Source: an uncultured Prevotellaceae bacterium (GTDB lineage Bacteria; Bacteroidota; Bacteroidia; Bacteroidales; Bacteroidaceae). From it: DNA of 7,334 nt. Below the pieces are notes generated by a model. It saw nothing but the letters and a program-made list of their open reading frames with translations, made no database searches and had not been told where the DNA came from. The stretch covers positions 1-7,334 of the forward strand of contig CAMJLI010000097.1 of assembly GCA_946406585.1 (NCBI GenBank), given 5' to 3'. The position numbers and the translations under genes were made by a program. Shown here piece after piece: positions 1-6,620 of this stretch. Position 1 is the stretch's first letter. Each line of letters begins with the position of its first letter.

Positions 1-1409
1 CACTCGATGACGTGTCGTTCACCGTCTCCAAAGGCGAGATTTTCGGACTGATAGGCCCCGACGGAGCAGGCAAGACATCGATGTTCCGCATATTGTGCTC
101 ACTGCTGCTTCCGGAAAAAGGCACTGTCACGGTCGATGGTTACGACGTGGTGAAGCAAAAGACGGAGATACGCAAACACGTGGGCTACATGCCAGGCAAG
201 TTCTCGCTATATCAAGACCTTACAGTTGAGGAAAACTTGAAATTCTTCGCCACTTTGTTCGGCACGACAGTGGAAGAGGGCTACGACTCCATCAAGGCCA
301 TCTATTCACAGATTGAGCGTTTCAAGGACCGTCGTGCCGGAGCCTTGTCGGGTGGCATGAAACAGAAACTGGCTCTGAGTTGCGCCCTGGTACATTCACC
401 AAGCGTGCTTTTCCTCGACGAGCCAACGACAGGTGTGGACCCTGTGAGCCGCAAGGAATTATGGGAGATGCTCGCCATGCTCAAGGAACGCGACATCACC
501 ATCGTGGCATCCACGCCCTATCTCGACGAGGTGCGCTGCTGCGAGCGTGTAGCCTTTCTCGACCATGGCAGGATCCGTGGCATCGGCACACCAAACAAAA
601 TCCTCACTGATTTTGCCGACATCTTCAATCCCCCCGGCATCGACCATGAGAAAGCCATGGAATCAACCGACGAAAACGTCATAGAGGTAGAGCATCTGGT
701 TAAGGCATTCGGCACATTCCATGCCGTGGACGACATCAGTTTCACGGTGAAGAGAGGGGAGATATTCGGTTTCCTTGGTGCCAATGGTGCCGGCAAGACA
801 ACAGCCATGCATATCCTCACCGGCCTCAACCAGCCAACGAGCGGCACGGGGAAGGTTGTAGGTTACGACATACGCACCGAATACGAGCAAATCAAGAAGC
901 ACATAGGATACATGTCGCAGAAGTTCTCACTCTATGAAGACCTGACTGTGGCAGAAAACATACGTCTCTTCGCAGGAATTTATGGCATGGACGACAAGGA
1001 AATAGCCCGCAAGACCGACGAGTTGCTGGAACGCTTGCAGTTTGCCGACCACAAGAACACGCTCGTTGCCTCCCTGCCCCTGGGATGGAAACAGAAGCTT
1101 GCCTTCTCCGTTTCCATATTCCACGAGCCGGGCATAGTATTCCTCGACGAACCAACCGGTGGTGTAGACCCAGCCACCCGTCGTCAGTTTTGGGAACTAA
1201 TCTACGAGGCAGCCGACCGTGGCATCACGGTCTTCGTCACCACCCATTACATGGACGAGGCAGAATATTGCGACCGCATCTCCATCATGGTAGACGGCAA
1301 GATAAAGGCCATGGGCACCCCCAAAGCCCTCATGGAAGAATACCATCAGCCCGACATGAACCACGTCTTTACATTTTTGGCACGACAAGCAACGAGAAGC
1401 AGTGATTGA
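1..1409 (+). CDS. ybhF: YbhF-like ABC exporter ATPase with two fused nucleotide-binding domains (5' end cut by window)
   Basis: This is the energising subunit of a multidrug-type ABC-2 exporter. The reading frame is open from the window edge (first whole codon at 3, reading L-D-D-V-S-F), so the GTG at 12 is not the true start; by comparison with E. coli YbhF about 20 residues are missing. Counting that GTG as residue 1, domain 1 has Walker A GPDGAGKTS (15-23), signature LSGGMKQ (112-118) and Walker B LFLDEP (133-138). Domain 2 has Walker A GANGAGKTT (256-264), Q-loop Q303, a degenerate signature LPLGWKQ (355-361), Walker B VFLDEP (376-381) and switch H412. Domain 1 lacks the Q-loop glutamine (G62) and the switch histidine (P169). 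The linker between domains is short, roughly residues 195-222. Two permease genes follow directly, as in E. coli ybhF-ybhS-ybhR. The family assignment is firm; the transported substrate is unknown. Confidence 0.93.
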   Translation, partial: LDDVSFTVSKGEIFGLIGPDGAGKTSMFRILCSLLLPEKGTVTVDGYDVVKQKTEIRKHVGYMPGKFSLYQDLTVEENLKFFATLFGTTVEEGYDSIKAIYSQIERFKDRRAGALSGGMKQKLALSCALVHSPSVLFLDEPTTGVDPVSRKELWEMLAMLKERDITIVASTPYLDEVRCCERVAFLDHGRIRGIGTPNKILTDFADIFNPPGIDHEKAMESTDENVIEVEHLVKAFGTFHAVDDISFTVKRGEIFGFLGANGAGKTTAMHILTGLNQPTSGTGKVVGYDIRTEYEQIKKHIGYMSQKFSLYEDLTVAENIRLFAGIYGMDDKEIARKTDELLERLQFADHKNTLVASLPLGWKQKLAFSVSIFHEPGIVFLDEPTGGVDPATRRQFWELIYEAADRGITVFVTTHYMDEAEYCDRISIMVDGKIKAMGTPKALMEEYHQPDMNHVFTFLARQATRSSD

Positions 1410-1419
1410 ACAAAGAAAA

Positions 1420-1425
1420 AGGAAG
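1420..1425 (+). promoter_or_regulatory. Purine-rich ribosome binding site that fixes the first permease start
   Basis: The sequence AGGAAG lies six bases before the ATG at 1432. It favours that ATG over an in-frame GTG at 1402, which would add ten highly charged residues (M-I-E-Q-R-K-R-K-N-E) and overlap the end of the ATPase gene. The ATG start gives the usual short amphipathic N-terminus before the first membrane span. Confidence 0.55.
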
Positions 1426-1431
1426 AACGAA

Positions 1432-2490
1432 ATGAAGCAGTTTATATCATTTGTCATCAAGGAAGGCAAGCACATCCTGCGCGACAAACGCACCATGCTC
1501 ATCCTCTTCGGCATGCCGATAGCGATGATGCTCATCCTTGGTTTCGCCATCACGACAGATGTGAAAAACGTGCGCACTGTGGTGGTAACCTCGCAAATGG
1601 ACCACCTGACACAACAAGCCGTGGAACGTCTTTCACAATCGGAATATTTCACAATCGTAAAGACAGTGGCGACACCACAGGAGGCAGAGCTCACCATTCG
1701 CAACCAAAAAGCCGACATGGCAATTGTCTTCGCCAAAGATTTTGCGAGCAAGAAGTCGGGCGTGCAATTCATCGTCGACGGTTCCGACCCAAACATGGCA
1801 CAACAATGGACTACTTTCGCCCAATCAGTGATGGCAAACATGCAAGGAGGCGTCGTCAACACAAAAATGCTCTACAACCCACAAATGAAATCAGCATACA
1901 ACTTCGTGCCAGCCGTAATGGGAATGATTCTCATGTTGATATGCGCCATGATGACCTCTATCAGCATCGTCAAGGAGAAAGAACGAGGCACAATGGAAGT
2001 CCTTCTTGTATCCCCCATCAGGCCACTGATGGTGATTATCGCCAAGGCTGTACCCTATCTGATTCTCGCCTTCGCCATCCTCATCGTCATTCTGCTGATG
2101 GCGCGTTACGTGCTTGGCGTGCCCCTTTCAGGATCATTGTTCTGGATTCTCGCGGTTTCCACCTTGTATATCTTGTTGGCACTCTCTCTTGGCCTGCTCA
2201 TTTCCAACATCGCCAAGAGCCAACTTGTGGCACTGCTCGCCTCCGCCTTGTTGCTGCTCATGCCAGTGGTAATGCTTTCTGGCATGATGTTCCCTGTGGA
2301 GTCGATGCCCCCCGTGCTGCAATGGCTCTCTGCCATCATTCCACCCAAATACTACATAGAAGCCATGCGCAAGCTGATGATCATGGGAGTGGGCATCGGG
2401 GAAGTGATGAAGGAGGTGACCGTCCTCATAGCCATGACAGCTTTTTTTCTGACTATAGCACTCGTGAAATTCAAAACCCGCTTGGAATAA
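1432..2490 (+). CDS. ybhS: ABC-2 type exporter permease, first of two (YbhS-like)
   Basis: This inner-membrane subunit of the YbhFSR-type exporter is 352 aa, close to the roughly 370 aa usual for the family (ABC2_membrane_3 type). It has one N-terminal membrane span (about 21-41), then a soluble extracytoplasmic domain of roughly 115 residues. A group of five further spans follows (about 158-178, 205-226, 235-258, 263-286 and 328-346). The conserved ABC-2 motif, VKEKERGTMEVLLVSP at 180-195, lies just after the second span; in this family it faces the ATPase. The start is taken at ATG 1432, 22 bp after the ATPase stop. The next gene begins 6 bp after this stop, so the genes are almost certainly cotranscribed. 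It should pair with the second permease as a heterodimer. That it is the YbhS rather than the YbhR equivalent is inferred from gene order only. Confidence 0.92.
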   Translation: MKQFISFVIKEGKHILRDKRTMLILFGMPIAMMLILGFAITTDVKNVRTVVVTSQMDHLTQQAVERLSQSEYFTIVKTVATPQEAELTIRNQKADMAIVFAKDFASKKSGVQFIVDGSDPNMAQQWTTFAQSVMANMQGGVVNTKMLYNPQMKSAYNFVPAVMGMILMLICAMMTSISIVKEKERGTMEVLLVSPIRPLMVIIAKAVPYLILAFAILIVILLMARYVLGVPLSGSLFWILAVSTLYILLALSLGLLISNIAKSQLVALLASALLLLMPVVMLSGMMFPVESMPPVLQWLSAIIPPKYYIEAMRKLMIMGVGIGEVMKEVTVLIAMTAFFLTIALVKFKTRLE

Positions 2491-2496
2491 CCGCCT

Positions 2497-3582
2497 ATGA
2501 CACTCAAATATCTCATACGTAAAGAGTTTCTCCAGATACGCCGCAACTCGTTTCTTCCCAAGCTCATCATCATGTTCCCCATCGTCATCATGTGCGTCAT
2601 GCCATGGGTGATGAACATGGAAGTGAAGAACATCGTGGTGGATGTAGTGGACTTGGACCGCAGCACCAGGTCGCAACGGCTCGTCCACGACATAGAGCAC
2701 AGCAACTATTTCATTTTCCGTGGTCAGAAGCCCACCTATTCCGAGGCGCTGAAGGATATCGAGCATGCCAAAGCCGACGTGGTGGTGGTAATTCCCAAAG
2801 ACTACGACAAGAATCTTTCCGGGGGCCTTCTCCCCCAGGTGCTTGTTGCCACCAATGCCGTCAACGGCACCAAAGGTTCGATAGGTGCTGCCTACCTGTC
2901 GCAGATAGTTACGGCAAATGCCAACCCCAACGCACTCGCCATCCTGTCGAAAGTCTCAACCTTGACATTATACAACAAGCACCAGAACTACAAACTCTTC
3001 ATGATTCCGGCATTATTCGCCATTGTGATGATGCTGATGACAGGTTTCCTTCCCACGTTGAACATCGTGGGTGAGAAAGAAGCAGGCACTATCGAGCAAA
3101 TCAATGTCTCGCCAGTATCCAAATGGGTGTTCATACTCTCAAAACTAATACCCTATTGGATTATTGCTCTCTTTGTCATAACCATCTGCCTCATCCTTGC
3201 CTGGCTTGTCTATGGCATCACCCCCGAAGGTTCCATCTGGCTCATCTATCTGTTGGCAATGCTTCTGGCACTGTTTTTCTCTTCCTTCGGACTCATCGTG
3301 TCCAACTACAGCGACACCATGCAGCAAGCCGTCTTTGTGATGTGGTTTTTCATCGTCTGCACCTTGTTGCTCTCAGGCCTCTTCACCCCAGCACGTTCTA
3401 TGCCGTCATGGGCATACCTCACCACATACGTCAACCCCATGCACTACTTCATTGATGCCATCCGCACCATCTTCGTACGTGGCGGCAACTTCCAGAGCAT
3501 AGCCCACCAACTATTGGCTCTTGCAGGCATAGGCACCTTCATGGCTTTCTGGGCTGTGCAGAGCTACAAGAAGAACAATTAA
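2497..3582 (+). CDS. ybhR: ABC-2 type exporter permease, second of two (YbhR-like)
   Basis: This is the second inner-membrane subunit, 361 aa, with the same architecture as the gene before it: a first span at about 21-40, an extracytoplasmic domain to about 165, then spans near 167-188, 215-238, 246-269, 277-297 and 335-355. The ABC-2 motif GEKEAGTIEQINVSP lies at 192-206, the same place relative to the second span as in its partner, so the two are diverged paralogues. The ATG is 6 bp after the previous stop, which suggests translational coupling. The gene ends 5 bp before the stop codon of the convergent GH2 gene, and I see no hairpin with a T-tract between them. The likely role is drug or toxic-compound efflux together with an upstream HlyD-like adaptor and an outer-membrane channel; that role is inferred from the family. 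Confidence 0.92.
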   Translation: MTLKYLIRKEFLQIRRNSFLPKLIIMFPIVIMCVMPWVMNMEVKNIVVDVVDLDRSTRSQRLVHDIEHSNYFIFRGQKPTYSEALKDIEHAKADVVVVIPKDYDKNLSGGLLPQVLVATNAVNGTKGSIGAAYLSQIVTANANPNALAILSKVSTLTLYNKHQNYKLFMIPALFAIVMMLMTGFLPTLNIVGEKEAGTIEQINVSPVSKWVFILSKLIPYWIIALFVITICLILAWLVYGITPEGSIWLIYLLAMLLALFFSSFGLIVSNYSDTMQQAVFVMWFFIVCTLLLSGLFTPARSMPSWAYLTTYVNPMHYFIDAIRTIFVRGGNFQSIAHQLLALAGIGTFMAFWAVQSYKKNN

Positions 3583-3587
3583 GGTGG

Positions 3588-5939
3588 TTATTTGATGGTT
3601 ATCTTGTTGGCTGGCAATTCACTCTTTACAGAGACAACAGCCTTGCCTTTTCCTGTGGTGCTTCTAACAACCAGCAAGGCACGTCCTTTCCATGTTTTCA
3701 CACGTGGTGAAGTGGTTGGCTCACCATCCTTCAGGTCGGCAGAAGCAAAAGCCAGCAGTTTTGCTCCTCCATTGACAACGGCTTCGCATGGTATGGCGGC
3801 ATCCGGACAAACATTCCCTTCACGGTCAACCACTTCCACCGTTATGAAAACCAAGTCTTGTCCGTCGTGTCGCATCACGGCCTTGTCTGCTGTCAGGCGC
3901 AGTCGGGCCGGTTCCGCAGCTGTCTTCAACGTCACACTTTTGCCCCCTGCCTCTGTCCGCAACACACCAGGCTGATAAGGCACATTGAACACAGCTTTGA
4001 ACTGGCTGTCGCGATCGACTTGCTTTGTTCCTATCAGTTGGTCATTGAGATACAAGCTCACCTCTGGATGCTTGGTGTACACCTCCACCTCAACAGGCTT
4101 GCCCTCCCAGCCATTCCAATTCCAGCTCTCCCATGTAGGCCATACGCTCCAAGAAGTTTCCTTGATTTTCCCACGATACCCGTTGGGTTCACGCACAGCC
4201 ATGTACAAGTAGGGCTTGTCACTCCAGAGCATCTCCCGGTAATGGCTGATGGGCTTTCGCCAACCGGTCAAATCAACATCTCCGCAGTAAGCACCATGCC
4301 AGTCGGGCTGACCACCCTCAACATAGTGTTCACCGCCGCGTTCACCTTCATAATAGTAACGACCTATGCCCGACTCTCCCAAATAGTCAAGTCCTGTCCA
4401 TACGATATCACCCACGATGTAGGGATTGTCGAAAGTGACAGCCCAGTTATTGAAAGCATCACGCGGATAACTCTCAGTCTGCCACATCACGCGACGCGGG
4501 TCTCGTTCATGGTCTGTGGCATGCTTATGTATCATGTAGTTATACCCCACCACATCGAGCACCTCAGCATGTGGGTCGTAGATTTCCCAATCTCTGTCCC
4601 ATGCGCAAAGAGCCTCTGTTACGGGACGGGTGTTGTCCATTTCCAGCACGGCCTGCTTCAGATGTCTGGCTGTTGTTATGACGCGGATGTCCTTTCGCTC
4701 AATGACCTCGTTGCCTATGCTCCAGCATATTATGCTTGGATGGTTGCGGTCACGCTTCACCATGGCATGGACATCCTGACGGTAGCAAGAGTCGAAAAGC
4801 GTGGAGTAGTCGTATGTGGTCTTGGCACTGCGCCAGCCATCGAATGCCTCTCCTATTACGAGCATCCCCAAGGAGTCGCAAGCGTCGAGGAATGCACGAG
4901 ACGTTGGATTGTGACTGGTGCGGATGAGGTTGAAGCCAGCCTCCTTCATCTGCCTGACCTTGCGAATCTCTGCGGCATCGAAAGCCATGGCACCAAGAAT
5001 GCCGTCGTCGTGGTGTACACAAGCGCCATTGATCAACATTGGCTTGCCGTTGAGTACAAAACCACGCTCTGCATCAAACGATACAGAACGTATGCCGAAC
5101 CTCACTCGCTGTTCGTCTACGACCCTTCCAGCTGCCTTCAGTCTCACACATGCTTCATAAAGGTAGGGACTGTCGGGTGACCACAACTTTGGCTGTTCAA
5201 TGGTGAACTTCAAAGAGCAAATGGCATTTGTCCCTGATTTTATCAAACCATTTTTCTGGCAGAAAGAGCGTTTGGCATCCTCACTCTCAGGTGCAAGGGT
5301 AAATTTACCATCGCTGAACGACACCTCGACATCATCAACCTGGGCATCCTGCTGCCCTTCGTTCTCCATGCATACGCTTATATTGAGTAGGGCATTACCA
5401 TCAGACACATCTGCCGTACTGACAATCACGCCATTCTCCGCAATGTGCATGAGGGGCATTGTCTGCAGCCAGACGTGGCGATAGATGCCCGAGCCAGAAT
5501 ACCAACGGCAATTGGGCTGTCCGCTGTTATCCACCTTTACCACCATCTCGTTCATCCTTTTGTCTTTATAGAGAAAGCGCGAGATGTCGATGGTGAAAGG
5601 CGTGTATCCGTAAGCATGACGCCCCGCCTCCTGTCCATTCACCAACACCACAGCCTTTTGGTAAACACCCTCAAAATGCAGTTTCACGACATCTCCAACA
5701 GGTGTCTTGAATGTCTTGCGGTACTCCCCTATGCCGGCATCATACCATCCGCCCCCGGTTCCCGTGGCCCCTTTTGTGGGATTGGGCGAGCCATAGATGT
5801 CCCAGTCGTGTGGCAGGTCCACACTGATGGTCTTCCCATCGTGGGTGAAAGTCCATCCGTTGTCGAACAAGATGTTTTGTGTCTGTGCTGCAAGCCCCAT
5901 CACCGACAAGAACATGCAAAGTGTAGTTGTTAGTCTCAT
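3588..5939 (-). CDS. Secreted glycoside hydrolase family 2 enzyme, probable beta-galactosidase
   Basis: This retaining glycosidase is 783 aa from the chosen start. A signal peptide spans residues 1-18 (hydrophobic, ending G-L-A-A before Q-T-Q), pointing to the periplasm; no lipobox is seen. Next come a sugar-binding jelly roll (about 22-160, with DLPHDW at 41-46 and WYSGSGIYRHVWL at 146-158), an Ig-like domain (about 162-285), a TIM barrel (about 287-590), a Trp-rich DUF4982-type module (about 565-665) and a C-terminal Ig-like module (about 675-780). The GH2 signature NHPSIICWSIGNEV (399-412) carries the acid/base E411; the predicted nucleophile is E489 in MWQTES. The Asn-x-Lys motif of beta-glucuronidases is not evident near the barrel end, favouring a galactosidase, but the substrate is not proven. 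An in-frame ATG at 6029 would add 30 residues ahead of the signal peptide and overlap the promoter, so it is rejected. No SusC/D partner is in view. Confidence 0.93.
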   Translation of the reverse strand: MRLTTTLCMFLSVMGLAAQTQNILFDNGWTFTHDGKTISVDLPHDWDIYGSPNPTKGATGTGGGWYDAGIGEYRKTFKTPVGDVVKLHFEGVYQKAVVLVNGQEAGRHAYGYTPFTIDISRFLYKDKRMNEMVVKVDNSGQPNCRWYSGSGIYRHVWLQTMPLMHIAENGVIVSTADVSDGNALLNISVCMENEGQQDAQVDDVEVSFSDGKFTLAPESEDAKRSFCQKNGLIKSGTNAICSLKFTIEQPKLWSPDSPYLYEACVRLKAAGRVVDEQRVRFGIRSVSFDAERGFVLNGKPMLINGACVHHDDGILGAMAFDAAEIRKVRQMKEAGFNLIRTSHNPTSRAFLDACDSLGMLVIGEAFDGWRSAKTTYDYSTLFDSCYRQDVHAMVKRDRNHPSIICWSIGNEVIERKDIRVITTARHLKQAVLEMDNTRPVTEALCAWDRDWEIYDPHAEVLDVVGYNYMIHKHATDHERDPRRVMWQTESYPRDAFNNWAVTFDNPYIVGDIVWTGLDYLGESGIGRYYYEGERGGEHYVEGGQPDWHGAYCGDVDLTGWRKPISHYREMLWSDKPYLYMAVREPNGYRGKIKETSWSVWPTWESWNWNGWEGKPVEVEVYTKHPEVSLYLNDQLIGTKQVDRDSQFKAVFNVPYQPGVLRTEAGGKSVTLKTAAEPARLRLTADKAVMRHDGQDLVFITVEVVDREGNVCPDAAIPCEAVVNGGAKLLAFASADLKDGEPTTSPRVKTWKGRALLVVRSTTGKGKAVVSVKSELPANKITIK

Positions 5940-5999
5940 TATTTTCAAAACAAAGTGTGCAAACAAGTGAAAGCAAGTAATCAGGTTTTGTAAGAGTAG

Positions 6000-6030
6000 C
6001 AAAGATAGTGCATGAGGAGCGAAGCACAAA
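6000..6030 (-). promoter_or_regulatory. Bacteroidota-type promoter of the GH2 gene
   Basis: Read on the minus strand, TTTG (6030-6027) is followed after 19 bases by TATCTTTG (6007-6000). This matches the Bacteroidota primary sigma-factor consensus of TTTG at -33 and TAnnTTTG at -7. Transcription should start near 5994, giving a leader of about 55 bases before the ATG at 5939. Its position rules out the longer GH2 reading frame starting at 6029. Confidence 0.8.
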
Positions 6031-6046
6031 ATAAAACATCATTTAT

Positions 6047-6078
6047 TTTGCATTCTTCTCATATTTGGACTAACTTCG
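6047..6078 (+). promoter_or_regulatory. Bacteroidota-type promoter of the acetyltransferase gene
   Basis: TTTG (6047-6050) is followed after 20 bases by TAACTTCG (6071-6078), one base off the TAnnTTTG consensus. The expected transcription start is near 6083-6085, leaving a short leader of roughly 12-14 bases that contains the purine run AAAAGAG before the ATG. The -33 element lies only 16 bases from that of the divergent GH2 promoter. Confidence 0.68.
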
Positions 6079-6096
6079 CAACCAAAACGAAAAGAG

Positions 6097-6534
6097 ATGG
6101 AGATAATAAGAGCGACAAAGACATCTGAACAGGCAGGAGCCTATTATGTTCGCATTCAGGCAATGGCAAGAAAGCACAAGATTCCTCTTTCCGTGGAATT
6201 TGACGAGCATGACACGCCCGACACGAGATACATTGTGATAATCGACGATTTCCTTCCTGTCGCCACATGCAGGATGTATGCCATAGACAACAACAGATTG
6301 ATGTTGGGAAGGATTGTCGTTTTGCCCGAATACCGGCACCAAGGTCTTGGCACTCTTGTGGTGAAGGAAGCAGAGAAATGGGCAATGGAACTGGGTTTCA
6401 AGACGGCAGTACTTGAAAGCCGCGACAACAAGACGCGTTTCTATGAAGGAATGGGATATGTAGCCGACTATTCAAGGGAAATTGTGGGCGAGACCTTCAA
6501 GTGCTATCGGATGGAGAAGACACTGCAAGAATAA
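6097..6534 (+). CDS. GNAT family N-acetyltransferase
   Basis: This small soluble cytoplasmic enzyme (145 aa) is predicted to transfer an acetyl group from acetyl-CoA to an amine. The GNAT core is clear. Beta strand 4 and motif A read LGRIVVLPEYRHQGLGTLVV (70-89), where R80-H-Q-G-L-G85 is the Q/R-x-x-G-x-G/A pyrophosphate-binding loop. Motif B follows with VLESRDNKTRFYEGMGY (105-121), including the usual N-x-x-x-x-F-Y and G-Y positions. The segment around EFDEHDTPDTRYIVI (34-48) resembles the YjcF/ElaA-like branch of uncharacterised GNAT proteins. Length is normal and nothing appears broken. It is a single-gene unit with its own promoter and a hairpin just after the stop. The acceptor substrate cannot be told from sequence; a link with the neighbouring GH2 or exporter is not supported. 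Confidence 0.9.
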   Translation: MEIIRATKTSEQAGAYYVRIQAMARKHKIPLSVEFDEHDTPDTRYIVIIDDFLPVATCRMYAIDNNRLMLGRIVVLPEYRHQGLGTLVVKEAEKWAMELGFKTAVLESRDNKTRFYEGMGYVADYSREIVGETFKCYRMEKTLQE

Positions 6535-6584
6535 AAACAACCCACCACCCACCAATATTCTTTTCAGCATATTGATGGGTGGTG
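6533..6584 (-). terminator. Hairpin terminator between convergent genes, best for the minus-strand gene
   Basis: Positions 6543-6558 pair with 6569-6584 to give a 16-bp stem around a 10-base loop. The one irregular pair is C-A in plus-strand RNA but a U-G wobble in minus-strand RNA. On the minus strand the stem is followed, after GG, by a T-rich run (complement of 6533-6540, TTGTTTTT), the classic intrinsic terminator form, serving the outer-membrane protein gene that ends at 6621. The plus strand has only ATTGTCAT after the stem, so termination of the acetyltransferase transcript there is plausible but weaker. Confidence 0.8.
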
Positions 6585-6620
6585 ATTGTCATCCCATGCC
6601 TTGTCTCGTCTTGAGAAAGA

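Noticed and set aside
12..14. GTG at 12 as the true start of the ATPase gene
   Set aside because: The frame continues open to the window edge with codons matching the conserved L-D-D-V-S-F of ABC ATPases, so the gene begins upstream of the window.
1402..1431. GTG start for the first permease overlapping the ATPase stop
   Set aside because: It would add ten charged residues not expected in the family, and the ATG at 1432 has a better purine-rich site six bases ahead.
1806..2522. Open frame of 238 codons overlapping the first permease in another frame
   Set aside because: The overlapping frame encodes a clear ABC-2 permease; this one is rich in Arg, His and Ser with no motif and no membrane spans.
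3858..5180. Open frame of 440 codons on the plus strand opposite the GH2 gene
   Set aside because: It lies wholly antisense to a gene with complete GH2 catalytic motifs, shows no recognisable domain or motif, and has a Cys/His-rich composition typical of a shadow frame.
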